Shown here: piece after piece, positions 8,517 to 17,181 of the stretch | Numbering within the stretch: the stretch's first letter is position 1 | Layout: each line of letters begins with the position of its first letter | NCBI RefSeq assembly: GCF_012034205.1 | Contig: NZ_JAATEM010000017.1 | Span: 99,856 to 163,855, forward strand | DNA: 64,000 nucleotides | DNA from: Streptomyces composti | GTDB lineage: Bacteria > Actinomycetota > Actinomycetes > Streptomycetales > Streptomycetaceae | Direction: 5' to 3' | Program-made: the position numbers and the translations under genes | Notes under the pieces: model-generated | Databases searched by the model: none | Seen by the model: only the letters and a program-made list of their open reading frames with translations | What the model was told of the DNA's origin: nothing

Positions 8517-9886
8517 CGCCGGTCACCTCCTCCCCCGTGGGCACTGAAGTTGCGCATGGTCGGTTTGGCAGAGGTGCGCAGCGCGGTCTCGAAGCGGTCG
8601 GTGTCCAGGAGGCGGAAGCGGGTGTCCGCGCCGAGCCGGTCACGGACGCCGGCCGCGATCGAGTCCCGCGTCGCGGTGTCGGAGCTGGACGGGGGCAGCG
8701 AAACGAGCAGGGCGTCCCCGTCGATGTCGAAGGCGAAGTAGTAGGGGGGCCGGGTCAGCGCGCCCAGCACGATGTCCTCGATCTCCAGCTGGGAGGTCCA
8801 GCGTTCGCCGAGGGGGATGCGGTCGCCGATCCGGCCGCGGTGCTGCAGCCGGCGCAGCGGGGAGCCGCAGGCGCACGGCGTGGCGTCGATGCGGCAGACG
8901 TCGCCGGTGCGGTAGCGCAGCAGCGGCATGGCGCGGGAGGCCAGGGTGGTCACCGCCAGTTCACCCGTCTGCCCGTCGGGCAGCCGCTCGCCGGTGGCCG
9001 GGTCCACCACCTCGAAGAACGTGCGGGTCTCGACCAGGTGCAGGGCGCGCTCGGGACAGAACATGGCCAGCGTGTTGGTCTCGGTCATGCCGAACATCGC
9101 GTAGGCGGTGGCGTCCCACTGGTCGGCCAGGCGCCGCTTCTTGGCGGGCGAGGCGCCCTCCCCCGCGGTGAGGATCTTGGTGACGGCGAGGTCGCGGCGC
9201 GGGTCGATGCCGCGCCGGCGGGCGATCTCGCCGAGGTACAGGGCGCGGGTGCCGGAGCAGACCAGGGTGGTGGCGCCGGAGCGCAGCAGTGCGTCGGTCA
9301 TCCGCTCCGGGGTGCACGACGGCGAGGCGGCGCCGAGCGGCACGATGGCGCAGCCGAGGATCTCGATGGCCCGGTCGAGGTCCTGGCCGACACCGGCCAG
9401 TTCGTAGGGGACCGCGATGGCGGCGACGTCCCGCTCGTCGAGGACCGAGGAGAGCAGCCGGGCGACGGTGAGGTTGTTCTCCAGCCAGTCGGCCATGGTG
9501 AAGAACGCGGCGATGGAGCGCCCGTTGCCGGTGCCGGAGCTCTCGTCGAAGCGGATCACCTCGCGCCGCGGCACGGCGAGCATGCCGAGCGGGTAGGCGG
9601 CGGCCAGGTGGTCCCGGGTGGTGAAGGGGATGTCCTCGAACGCCTGCTCGCGCCCCTGTGCCACGGCCCGTGCGACCCCGGCCGGCACATGGTGTGCGTA
9701 GAACGGGGAGTTGCGGCAGGCGTGGGCCACGGTCCCGGCGAGCGCCTGGGCGGTCCAGGCGTCGAGGCCGTGGCGGTCCAGGGAGGTGACCGCGGCGACC
9801 TTGCGGGCGATGCCGAGGCGGGCGGCGAGGGTGTCGTGCAGCCGGGTGCGCAGGCCGGGGCCGGCCGAGCGGGCGAGGGTGGTCAT
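8513..9886 (-). CDS. PaaK-type aryl-acid ligase (phenylacetate-CoA ligase family)
   Basis: A 457-residue adenylate-forming enzyme. The motifs are intact: P-loop FDESSGTGNG, FGMTETN for adenine binding, and LLRYRTGD. CACGSPLRRLQHRGRIGD matches the PaaK subfamily C-terminal region. The family activates aryl or arylacetic acids as acyl-AMP and then CoA thioesters. With no carrier protein or NRPS in view, the product is probably a CoA ester or a free acyl-AMP handed to one of the BtrH-like acyltransferases. Start at ATG 9886, overlapping the upstream stop as ATGA with GGAGGAGG 7-8 nt upstream; the longer in-frame ORF to 10114 is antisense-shadow sequence inside the neighbour. A truncated, motif-less paralogue sits at 1214-2260. 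Confidence 0.9.
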   Translation of the reverse strand: MTTLARSAGPGLRTRLHDTLAARLGIARKVAAVTSLDRHGLDAWTAQALAGTVAHACRNSPFYAHHVPAGVARAVAQGREQAFEDIPFTTRDHLAAAYPLGMLAVPRREVIRFDESSGTGNGRSIAAFFTMADWLENNLTVARLLSSVLDERDVAAIAVPYELAGVGQDLDRAIEILGCAIVPLGAASPSCTPERMTDALLRSGATTLVCSGTRALYLGEIARRRGIDPRRDLAVTKILTAGEGASPAKKRRLADQWDATAYAMFGMTETNTLAMFCPERALHLVETRTFFEVVDPATGERLPDGQTGELAVTTLASRAMPLLRYRTGDVCRIDATPCACGSPLRRLQHRGRIGDRIPLGERWTSQLEIEDIVLGALTRPPYYFAFDIDGDALLVSLPPSSSDTATRDSIAAGVRDRLGADTRFRLLDTDRFETALRTSAKPTMRNFSAHGGGGDRR

Positions 9887-10869
9887 CGGGACACCTCCTC
9901 CAGCCGTGCCATGGCCGCGCGCTCCTCGCCGGCCAGGGAGTCGACGATCACGGCCGCCTGCTGCAGGGCCTGGCGGGCGCCGTCCTCGCCGGCGTTCCGC
10001 AGGAGGTTCGCCACCTCGGTCCAGCGGTCGGAGATGCGGCGGTACGCGACGGAGATCTCGTCGTAGGCCTCGATCCCGGTCAGCTCGTGGGCCTCCTCCA
10101 GGAACCGCGCCCACAGCGTCCGGAACAGCCCGCCGCCGGTGCCGCCCTCCTCCATGCTGGTGCCGACGATGCGCATGGCCTCGCCGGTGTCGTCGAGCCG
10201 GTCAGGCCAGGCGCGCATCAGGGTGGCGGCCTTGGTGATGCCCTTGAAGCCCATGTTGGTGATGGGCGGGTTCAAGAAGTCCTGCGCGGTGGCGAGGACC
10301 GCGGCCTGGCAGGCCTTGGGCAGCCGGGACGGGTCGTAGCCGTGCGGGTCGATCCGCACCGACAGGTTGCGCGAGGACATCGGCCCGCGGGCGGCGCGGG
10401 CGCGCGCCATGCTCTCCCGCGAGGTCGACTGCACGCCCAGCGCCCGGGTCTCCACCACGACGAACCGGTCGTCCTCGTAGCCGATGCAGGCGACGTAGTG
10501 CGCGGCGAAGTGGTGGTCCTCCTGCGCGTAGTCGAGGTGGTGGCGGTCGAGCTTGAGCCCCACCACGTCGCCCTCGTCGAGCGCCTGCAGCAGGGTGGCC
10601 TCGGCCTTGGCCCGCGATGCGGTCTCCTGGGTGCGCAGGCCGAGGGCGAGCGCTTCGGCCGCGTTGCGCATCAGATGGTCGGGCTTGACCCGGCCGGCGA
10701 GGAACGGCGTCGGCATCTGCCGGGAGTGCCAGTACAGGAAGGACAGCCCGCGCCCCAGGCCGAACAGCAGCGGTTCGCTCAGCTCGATCTCGTGGTTGCG
10801 GAGCATGTTGAGCAGGGCGGTGGACTCGCAGTGGTCCCCGGAGTACGGGGAGATGTCAATGACGGCCAT
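9883..10869 (-). CDS. BtrH-like acyltransferase family protein, copy 1
   Basis: A 328-residue protein with the BtrH N-terminal domain (residues about 10-130: HCESTALLNML with Cys14, then EPLLFGLGRGLSF and a His-rich HHFAAHYVACIGY strand) and a C-terminal helical part like DUF4872. BtrH of butirosin biosynthesis transfers an acyl group from a carrier protein to an amine; the fold is cysteine-protease-like, so Cys14 and the later His are candidate catalytic residues. The segment TSMEEGGTGGGLFRTLWARFLEEA recurs in similar form in copy 2 at 14281. It sits between the VOC protein and the intact ligase, consistent with amide formation from the activated acid. The acyl donor and acceptor are unknown. 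Confidence 0.82.
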   Translation of the reverse strand: MAVIDISPYSGDHCESTALLNMLRNHEIELSEPLLFGLGRGLSFLYWHSRQMPTPFLAGRVKPDHLMRNAAEALALGLRTQETASRAKAEATLLQALDEGDVVGLKLDRHHLDYAQEDHHFAAHYVACIGYEDDRFVVVETRALGVQSTSRESMARARAARGPMSSRNLSVRIDPHGYDPSRLPKACQAAVLATAQDFLNPPITNMGFKGITKAATLMRAWPDRLDDTGEAMRIVGTSMEEGGTGGGLFRTLWARFLEEAHELTGIEAYDEISVAYRRISDRWTEVANLLRNAGEDGARQALQQAAVIVDSLAGEERAAMARLEEVSR

Positions 10870-11533
10870 CGGCGTGCCCCGTTCCGTCGCGCGGCTCCTC
10901 GTAGACGATCTCCAGCACGGTGCCGCTGTCGTTGTTGCGCAGGTGCCCGTAGGTGTGGCCGACCTCGTCGGCCTCGGTGTAGGCGATGGTCTCCAGGTGA
11001 CCGGCCTCGCTCTCGAGGGTGTCCAGGACGTGGCGGACGTCGTCCCCGGTGCGGACGGCGATGGCGACGTGCGACATCAGCCGGCCCTTCTCCTCGGCGG
11101 GCCGCCGCGCCCAGGGGCCGAAGCGGCGGCAGGCGAACATCTCGATGACCCGCCCGTCGGCGAGGGTGACGGAGTTCCACCAGCCGGGGGTGCCGTACTG
11201 GCGGGGCGAGATGTAGGAGGGGCCCATCTCCACGGAGGTGACCGGTCCTGTGGTCTTCAGCTCGTTGAGGTGGGTGTGCCAGTCGAAGATCTCCTCGTCG
11301 CCGCCGTAGTCGCCCATGTAGACGCCGATGTGGTTGACCCCGGCGAGCCGGCCGACGACGTGGTCGGGGGCATGACCGCACCAGGTGGCCAGGTACTTGG
11401 CGCAGTCGAGCTCCTGCCAGGCGGCGGACGTCTGGAGCAGCTCCTCCCAGGCCCCGGGGAAGCCGGGGCGTGCGGGGAAGCGGCCCTCGTGGGTGGCGGT
11501 GATGGCCGGAGAGCTCTGCCCGAGTGGATTCAT
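10856..11533 (-). CDS. VOC-fold (glyoxalase/dioxygenase-like) protein
   Basis: A 225-residue protein with two beta-alpha-beta-beta-beta-like modules: VNHIGVYMG opening the first and LMSHVAIAV opening the second, ending in TVLEIVYEE. The two His and the last Glu are at the positions where vicinal-oxygen-chelate enzymes bind a divalent metal. Family members include ring-cleavage dioxygenases, isomerases and drug-binding resistance proteins. The start at ATG 11533 overlaps the methyltransferase stop as ATGA; the frame upstream of it is shadow. The stop overlaps the next gene by 14 nt. Role here could be isomerisation, ring cleavage or product sequestration; sequence alone does not decide. Confidence 0.7.
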   Translation of the reverse strand: MNPLGQSSPAITATHEGRFPARPGFPGAWEELLQTSAAWQELDCAKYLATWCGHAPDHVVGRLAGVNHIGVYMGDYGGDEEIFDWHTHLNELKTTGPVTSVEMGPSYISPRQYGTPGWWNSVTLADGRVIEMFACRRFGPWARRPAEEKGRLMSHVAIAVRTGDDVRHVLDTLESEAGHLETIAYTEADEVGHTYGHLRNNDSGTVLEIVYEEPRDGTGHADGRH

Positions 11534-12219
11534 GGCCCTTCCTTCCTGCCCGTGATGACGAGCCCCATCTGCACTTCCGTCACGGCGGCCGTCTCCAGCG
11601 CGGTGCCCCTCAGCAGCTCCTCGACCTCGCTCGTGACGTACGAGGAGCGGATCGAGGTGCGGAAGCCGGGGCGCATGTCGGCGGCGATGTTGGCCTTCAT
11701 GAACTGGAAGGTCGTCCGGTCGATGTCCCGGCGCAGGTCGGAGACGCAGTACCGGCCGCCGGGCCTGAGCACGCGGTGCATCTCCTCGAGGGCGGTCACC
11801 GGTTCCGCCCATTCGTGCAGCGAGGAGGCACTGATGACGTGGTCGAAGCTGCCGTCCTCGAACGGGAGTCGCAGCACGGTGCCGCATTCGTAGGCGCACC
11901 GGTCGCGCAGGCCGTACTCGGCGGCGTTGGCGCTCGCCCGCCGCAGCATCGCCGGTGAGATGTCGAGGCCGGTGAGCCGGGCGGTGCCGGGCGCCTGCCG
12001 GAGCCATTCCAGGCCGAGGTAGCCGGGGCCGCAGCCGAGTTCCAGCACCCTGCCCGAGTCGATGCCGGCGGCGAGGATGTCGTCGATCTTCTCCTGCAGC
12101 CAGCCGTTGTCCCGGATGTGGCGCTGCATCTCGTCGTACTTGAGGGCCAGTTCGTCGCCCTGCAGGCCCTCGTCGGTCTCCGGCACCCGGGGGGCGACGG
12201 TGCCGCGCGCGCTAGCCAC
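11530..12219 (-). CDS. class I SAM-dependent methyltransferase
   Basis: A 229-residue Rossmann-fold methyltransferase: motif I VLELGCGPGYLG, acidic ribose-binding LTGLDIS, ISASSLHEW, and LRPGGRYCVSDL. It is of the UbiE/Methyltransf_11 type acting on small molecules. The GTG start at 12219 overlaps the molybdoenzyme stop (TAG) by 8 nt. It is the only methyltransferase in the biosynthetic unit, so it probably O-, N- or C-methylates the product scaffold, perhaps after hydroxylation by the HpaB-like enzyme. Confidence 0.88.
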   Translation of the reverse strand: MASARGTVAPRVPETDEGLQGDELALKYDEMQRHIRDNGWLQEKIDDILAAGIDSGRVLELGCGPGYLGLEWLRQAPGTARLTGLDISPAMLRRASANAAEYGLRDRCAYECGTVLRLPFEDGSFDHVISASSLHEWAEPVTALEEMHRVLRPGGRYCVSDLRRDIDRTTFQFMKANIAADMRPGFRTSIRSSYVTSEVEELLRGTALETAAVTEVQMGLVITGRKEGP

Positions 12220-14284
12220 GGCCGGGTCCCACTCGCCGGATGCCCACTGCCAGACCTCTCATCGTGGCGCTCCCCATCTGCACGTCGGAACGGTCGTTGC
12301 TGGTCAGGTGATTGACCGAGGATCTGAGCGACTCGTCGAGGGAGGACTCGCCCGGATACCACCAGCCGGCGTCCGCCAGCACGACGTCCGGCGCGACGGA
12401 GTCGGAGATCCGGACCGTCATGCGCACCTCGCGCGCACCGGCCCGCGTGAACAGGGCCACCTCGTCGCCGTCCGTGAGACCCTCACGCTTGGCGGTGTCC
12501 GGGTGGACGGTCACCCGGGCCGCCGGGCGGCGGCGCGCGGTGGTCGGCAACTGGTGGAACTCGGTGTTGTAGAACCGGCGCGGGTGCGCGCTGGTCATCA
12601 GGTACGGCAGCTCCGGGTCCGGCGGCGGGGCCGGGCGGTGCACCGGGAACGGCTCGTAGCCCATGGCCTTCAGCCCGTCGTGGCGCAGATCGACCCGTCC
12701 GGACCTGGTCCTGAAGCCGCCGTCGCGGTACTTGCGGTACCGCTTCTCGTTGCGGATGTAGCCGATCTCGGTGAACTGCTCCCAGGTCAGCCCGATGCCG
12801 GACAGCTTGGCGTCCAGGGCGGCGCGCACCGAAGGGAAGAAGTGCCGGGCGAGGCCGAGCCGTTCGGCGAGGGCGAGGATGATCTCCTCGTCGGAGCGGC
12901 AGCCCTCCACGGTGGCGACCTTCCGCCGGGCCGCGATGTAGGAGTTGAACTCCACGATCTGGTCCCGCTCCAGCCAGCTGGAGACGGGCAGCACCACATC
13001 GGCGTACCGGGCCGTCGGCGTCAGGAACATGTCGCAGACCACGACCAGGTCCAGCTTCTCCAGCGACCTGCGCACCAGCTCGGTGTTCTCGTGCGAGGCC
13101 AGGATGTTGCTGCCGAAGAGCAGCAGGGAGGTGACCGGGTACGGCGACCCGGTGACGACGGCCCGGTGCAGGTCGCCCGGCGCGACCCAGCCGGACATCG
13201 ACAGGATCCGGTGCCGGTCGCCGCCGATCCGTTTCCTCGCCTGCTCCTCCGGGAGCAGGTCCGAGCGGGGGAAGGCCCGCCGGCCCTCGATCGGCATGGG
13301 CTCCCAGATCACGTCGCCGCCGGGGGCGTCGAGGTTGCCGCAGAGCGCGCAGAGCAGGGCGATGGCGCGGTGGGTGTCGAAGGAGTTCTCGTTCTGCGAC
13401 AGCCCGGTGCCGGCCTCGATGCACGCCCGGGAGGCGGTGGCGTAGGCGCGGGTCGCCCGCCGGATCAGCTCCGGCTCGAGACCGGTGATCCCCGCGACCC
13501 GCTCGAGGTCGTACTCCCGTACATGCTCGGCGAGTTCGTCGAACCCCGTCGTGTACTCGGCGACGAAGTCACGGTCGTACCAGCCCTCGTCGACGACGAG
13601 CTTGATCATGCCGAGCGCCAGCGCGCAGTCGGTGCCCGGCCGGACGGGGAGGTGGAGCTCGGAGCGGGCGGCGGTCCGCGTCCGCCGCGGATCGACGGTG
13701 ATCACCCGGCTGCCGCGTTCCACGGCCCGCAGCAGCTTCACCCCGATCACGCCGTCGGAGTGCGTGTCCGGCTTGTTGCTGCCCCACAGCAGCACCACCT
13801 CGGGGTCGCCCTCGTAGTCGCAGAAGGTGAAGGCGCCGTAGGTCATGATCGAGGCCATGACCCGCGGGTAGAAGCACACATGCGCGGGCCCCACCACATT
13901 GGGCGTGCCCAGCGCGTTGGCCAGCCGGAACACCCACTCCTGGTAGTTGCGGTCGGTGCCCTGGCCGAGTGCCACCGACTCCGGTCCGTGCCGGGCGATG
14001 GTCTCGGTCAGCCGGTGGCAGATCCGGTCCAGGGCCTCGTCCCAGCCGATCGGCTCGAAACTGCCCGAACCGCGTGGCCCGGTGCGCGCCAGCGGTGTGG
14101 TGAGCCGGTCCGGGCTGTGCAGCAGATCGAGCGAGGCCTTGCCCTTGATGCAGAAGTAGCCCTCGCTGGTGGGGTTGTCCGGGTCGCCGTGGATGGCGGT
14201 GGGAACACCGTTCTCCAGGTCGATGAGGGCGCCGCAGCCGCCGTGGCACATCCGGCAGACGGACTTCATCCGGGTGATCGTCAC
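12212..14284 (-). CDS. molybdopterin-dependent oxidoreductase (bis-MGD family)
   Basis: A 690-residue enzyme of the DMSO-reductase/formate-dehydrogenase family. The N-terminus holds a [4Fe-4S] motif (CRMCHGGC, with a fourth Cys in YFCIKGK). The pterin-binding blocks include VLLWGSNKPDTHSDG and VVLPVSSWLERD, with a C-terminal molydopterin-dinucleotide domain near residues 560-670. Cys in AHVCFYP is the likely Mo ligand. No Tat signal precedes the cluster, so it acts in the cytoplasm. The family carries out oxygen-atom transfer, hydration, dehydroxylation or two-electron redox steps. It is unusual in a small-molecule cluster; the ferredoxin at 8268 is a plausible electron partner. The GTG start overlaps the upstream stop as GTGA. 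Confidence 0.9.
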   Translation of the reverse strand: MTITRMKSVCRMCHGGCGALIDLENGVPTAIHGDPDNPTSEGYFCIKGKASLDLLHSPDRLTTPLARTGPRGSGSFEPIGWDEALDRICHRLTETIARHGPESVALGQGTDRNYQEWVFRLANALGTPNVVGPAHVCFYPRVMASIMTYGAFTFCDYEGDPEVVLLWGSNKPDTHSDGVIGVKLLRAVERGSRVITVDPRRTRTAARSELHLPVRPGTDCALALGMIKLVVDEGWYDRDFVAEYTTGFDELAEHVREYDLERVAGITGLEPELIRRATRAYATASRACIEAGTGLSQNENSFDTHRAIALLCALCGNLDAPGGDVIWEPMPIEGRRAFPRSDLLPEEQARKRIGGDRHRILSMSGWVAPGDLHRAVVTGSPYPVTSLLLFGSNILASHENTELVRRSLEKLDLVVVCDMFLTPTARYADVVLPVSSWLERDQIVEFNSYIAARRKVATVEGCRSDEEIILALAERLGLARHFFPSVRAALDAKLSGIGLTWEQFTEIGYIRNEKRYRKYRDGGFRTRSGRVDLRHDGLKAMGYEPFPVHRPAPPPDPELPYLMTSAHPRRFYNTEFHQLPTTARRRPAARVTVHPDTAKREGLTDGDEVALFTRAGAREVRMTVRISDSVAPDVVLADAGWWYPGESSLDESLRSSVNHLTSNDRSDVQMGSATMRGLAVGIRRVGPGRG

Positions 14285-15321
14285 TCCGCCTCACCCGCCC
14301 GTTCGGCCGCGACGGCGAACAGCCGCTCGTACAGGCCCTGTTCGGCCTCCGCGGTCTCCGCGAGGAGCCCAGCGACGGTCCCGAGGACGCGCCGCCCCCG
14401 CTCGTCGTTCCCCGGGTAGCCCATCAGCAGGTCGGTCGCTTCCTCCCAGCGGCGGCGCACCTCGCCGAAGCCCTCGACGAGCGGGTCGAGCGCCGCGTCA
14501 CCGGTGCGCTGCCGGGCCTCGTGCAGGAAGTCCCGGTACAACGTGCGGAAGTTGGCGCCCCCGGTGCCCGCGAACCGCCAGAAGCGGCCCACACCCGGCA
14601 CCGACTCCCGCGCGTCCGCCAGGGTCTCGCCCCACTCGGCGATCTCGGCGGCCAGCGTGCGCAGGGCGCCGAGGCCGCGCCGCGGCCCGTGATCGCGCGA
14701 CATCCGCCCGGCGGTGTCCCGTACGGCCGACCAGATCTGCTCCCGCAGCACCGCGTCGGTGTCCGCGAGCAGCCGGTCGGGGAGCCGCTCCACATACATC
14801 TGCCAGTGCGGCGACGGCAGGAACCCCTCGTCCGATGCGCGGGCCCGGCGCAGCGACTCCTCGGGCAAGGTCTGCGCCCCGCCCTGCTGCCCGGTGTCCA
14901 CGACATGGGCGAGCGAGCCGTCCAGCCCGTACACCGCGATGCAGTGCGCGGAGAAGTGGCTGCGGGAGGAGAAGTAGTCGAGGTGGAAGATGTCGACGGA
15001 CACCCCCACGACATGACCGGCCTCGAGCAGCTTCACCGCCTCGGCCCGCGCCGCCTCCCCGTCCGGTGCCCGCGACTCCCGCAGCTCCGCGCCGAGCGCG
15101 GCGCAGGCGTTGCGGGACAGCTCGGCCGGCCCGATCCGGCCGGTGAGCATGGGCGCGGTGCGGCCGGGCTCCGGGCCGTCCCAGTACTGCACGTCGATCC
15201 CCCGGCCCAGGCCGAACAGCATGGGCTCGGAGATGTCGGCACCGGCGTGGTGCAGCATGTTCCGCAGGGTGGACGTCTCACAGTGGACGCCGGGCCGGGG
15301 CTGGAATGTCGCCAAGCGCAT
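14281..15321 (-). CDS. BtrH-like acyltransferase family protein, copy 2
   Basis: A 346-residue paralogue of the protein at 9883, with the same architecture: GVHCETSTLRNML with Cys14, EPMLFGLGRGIDV, a His-containing HFSAHCIAVYGL strand, and a C-terminal helical half with GTGGANFRTLYRDFL. Both copies keep the candidate Cys and His, suggesting two separate acyl transfers, or a hetero-oligomer. I start at ATG 15321 (GGGAAG upstream) rather than TTG 15333. It is the first gene of the coupled 13-gene unit; its promoter should lie within 15322-15585. Confidence 0.8.
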   Translation of the reverse strand: MRLATFQPRPGVHCETSTLRNMLHHAGADISEPMLFGLGRGIDVQYWDGPEPGRTAPMLTGRIGPAELSRNACAALGAELRESRAPDGEAARAEAVKLLEAGHVVGVSVDIFHLDYFSSRSHFSAHCIAVYGLDGSLAHVVDTGQQGGAQTLPEESLRRARASDEGFLPSPHWQMYVERLPDRLLADTDAVLREQIWSAVRDTAGRMSRDHGPRRGLGALRTLAAEIAEWGETLADARESVPGVGRFWRFAGTGGANFRTLYRDFLHEARQRTGDAALDPLVEGFGEVRRRWEEATDLLMGYPGNDERGRRVLGTVAGLLAETAEAEQGLYERLFAVAAERAGEAE

Positions 15322-15379
15322 AGGGCTTCCCAATCGCGCGGTGCGGAAGTGCGGTGACGGGGGCGGGTGGTGAGGGCGG

Positions 15380-15401
15380 GGCCCGGGACCGTTTCCGGGC
15401 C
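15380..15401 (-). terminator. possible hairpin downstream of the trpB-like gene
   Basis: GGCCCGG and CCGGGCC can pair as a 7-bp stem with a short loop, about 185 nt past the end of the TrpB2-like gene. The surrounding 264-bp gap (15322-15585) is GC-saturated and contains no convincing ORF. It may end trpB transcription or fold in the leader of the downstream operon. No T-tract follows. Confidence 0.3.
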
Positions 15402-15585
15402 GGGGCGGTGGCCTGGGCCGGTTGGCGCCCGGGCGGGCCGGTGACCGGGCCGGCCGGTGCCGAGGCGGGTCGGCCGGCCACGGTGACGGGGGCGGACCGG
15501 CGGGCCCGCACCTGCGGCGAGGCCCGGAGGGGACCGTGGGCGAGGCGAGTGCGGTGCCCTTGCCCTGGCCGGCGCGCCCCCGCGC

Positions 15586-16914
15586 CTACGTATCGACCTG
15601 GGCCTCCCGCGTATCGCCCAGGACCTCGTGATAGCCCTGCAGGTCGAGGAAGCCGGCGCCGCTGGCCAGCACGACGATCACCGGTTCCCGCCGTTCCGTG
15701 CGGGCCTTTGCCGCCACCTCCACGGCCGCCGCCACCGCATGACTCGCCTCCGGGGCGAGCAGCAGACCCTCGGTCTGCAGCAGGAGACGGCCGGCCTCCA
15801 GGGCGGTGCGCTGGTCGAAGGCGACGGCGTCCAGGACGCCCTCGTGCCGCAGCAGGCTGACCAGGGCGGAGCTGTGGTGGTTGCGCAGGCCGCCCACATG
15901 ATTGGGCGGCGGGATGAAGTCCTCACCCATGGTGTAGCCGAGCACCTCCGGCGTGAAGCCGCCCAGGTCGGTGCGGCCGTAGGCGTAGACGCCCTGCGTG
16001 AGCCGGGGGGCCGCCGTGGACTCCGCGGCGAGGAAGCGCAGATCCGCTCCGTCCGCCCTGGCCCTGAGGTGGGGTCCGACGAGTCCGCAGAGGTTGCTGC
16101 CGCCGCCGGAGCAGGCGATGAGGTGGTCGCCGCGCCCCTCCACGCCCAGCTCCTCGCCGTGCTCCGCGAGCTGCGCGGTCACTTCCAGGCCGAGCAGGGT
16201 CTGGTGGAGGTAGACGTGCGGCATGCCGCTGCCGGCGAGGTAGGCGGCGCCCGGCAGGCCCAGGGCGTGCTCGATCGCGTCACTGATCGCGGTGCCGAGG
16301 CTGCCGGGGTGGCCGGGCGTGTCCTGCAGGATCTTCCGCCCGATCGCGGTGCGGAGCGACGGCGAGGGCTCCACCTCGGCGCCCAGCAACTCCATGTAGT
16401 GCCGCCGGTAAGGCTTCTGCTCCAGCGAGCACCGCACCATGAAGATCTCGGCCCGCAGTCCGAACATCTTCGCCGCGAGCGCGACGCTCATCCCCCACTG
16501 CCCCGCACCGGTCTCGGTGACCAGGGTGGTCCGCCCCTCCTCGGCCGCGTAATGGGCCTGGGCGATTGCGGTGTTGAGCTTGAAGCTGCCGGTGGGCAGC
16601 ACGTCCTCGCGCTTGAGGTAGATCCTCGCGCGGGTGCCGAGGTGCTGCTCCAGGCGGCGCGCCCGGTGCAGCGGCGTGGGCCGGCCGCACTGGCGCAGCC
16701 GTTCCATGACGGGCTCGGGTATCGGGATCCATTTCTGGTCCGTACCGTTCTGCTCGATCAGAATCCGGGGCCGGACCTTCTCGGCGATCTCCGCAGCACT
16801 GGGGCTCCCGGAATCCCGCACCTCGGGCACGGGCCCCGGAAGATCAGGCAGGAAGTTGTACCACTGTCCCGGCATCTCCGGTAACGCGGAATCACTCTGA
16901 GTCGTGGATATCAC
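15586..16914 (-). CDS. TrpB2-like PLP-dependent tryptophan synthase beta homologue
   Basis: A 442-residue fold-type II PLP enzyme. KREDVLPTGSFKLNTA carries the Schiff-base Lys112, ACSGGGSN is the phosphate-binding turn, and GSLGTAISDAIEHAL is a TrpB-type block. The N-terminal extension and PTGS(F)K motif place it in the TrpB2 group, which can work without TrpA, joining serine with free indole or an analogue. I start at GTG 16914 because GGGGGAA precedes it; the ORF extends further upstream without a ribosome site. In the cluster it may make a modified tryptophan that feeds the TDO-like enzyme. Whether it belongs to the cluster or is a housekeeping TrpB2 is inferred only from position. Confidence 0.88.
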   Translation of the reverse strand: MISTTQSDSALPEMPGQWYNFLPDLPGPVPEVRDSGSPSAAEIAEKVRPRILIEQNGTDQKWIPIPEPVMERLRQCGRPTPLHRARRLEQHLGTRARIYLKREDVLPTGSFKLNTAIAQAHYAAEEGRTTLVTETGAGQWGMSVALAAKMFGLRAEIFMVRCSLEQKPYRRHYMELLGAEVEPSPSLRTAIGRKILQDTPGHPGSLGTAISDAIEHALGLPGAAYLAGSGMPHVYLHQTLLGLEVTAQLAEHGEELGVEGRGDHLIACSGGGSNLCGLVGPHLRARADGADLRFLAAESTAAPRLTQGVYAYGRTDLGGFTPEVLGYTMGEDFIPPPNHVGGLRNHHSSALVSLLRHEGVLDAVAFDQRTALEAGRLLLQTEGLLLAPEASHAVAAAVEVAAKARTERREPVIVVLASGAGFLDLQGYHEVLGDTREAQVDT

Positions 16915-17025
16915 GTTCCCCCGCTTCGAAAGTCGGAAGCCATCGTACGAGCGCACTCGAACACGACACAACATTCCGGCCGACGGCCGCGATTTCTGTC
17001 GGCCCTATTCGGGCCTATGACGAGA

Positions 17026-17042
17026 GCCCCGGTCACGGGGGC
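17026..17042 (-). terminator. hairpin downstream of the ParB/StrR-like gene
   Basis: GCCCC, a 5-nt loop and CGGGGGC form a short GC-rich stem-loop about 140 nt past the regulator's stop; on the plus strand it is followed by CGCTTTT. The surrounding gap 16915-17181 also carries the trpB promoter. It contains CACTCGAAC at 16954-16962, which matches 8 of 9 positions of a StrR half-site. Confidence 0.35.
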
Positions 17043-17181
17043 CGCTTTTCCGTTCCGCTCGGAAACCGGAACAGGAAACGCCAGGAATCAACGAGACGAC
17101 ACACCATTGAGCACAGCCTGCCGGCGCCGCCGGAGCGACGGAAATCAGCCCCGGCAACCGGCGTCCGAAAGGGCCGTACGA

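Noticed and set aside
6842..10066. 1074-codon plus-strand ORF opposite the TDO-like, ferredoxin and ligase genes
   Set aside because: It is a GC-bias shadow: repetitive Gly/Val/Arg/His composition, no domain, no ribosome site, and it covers three well-supported minus-strand genes.
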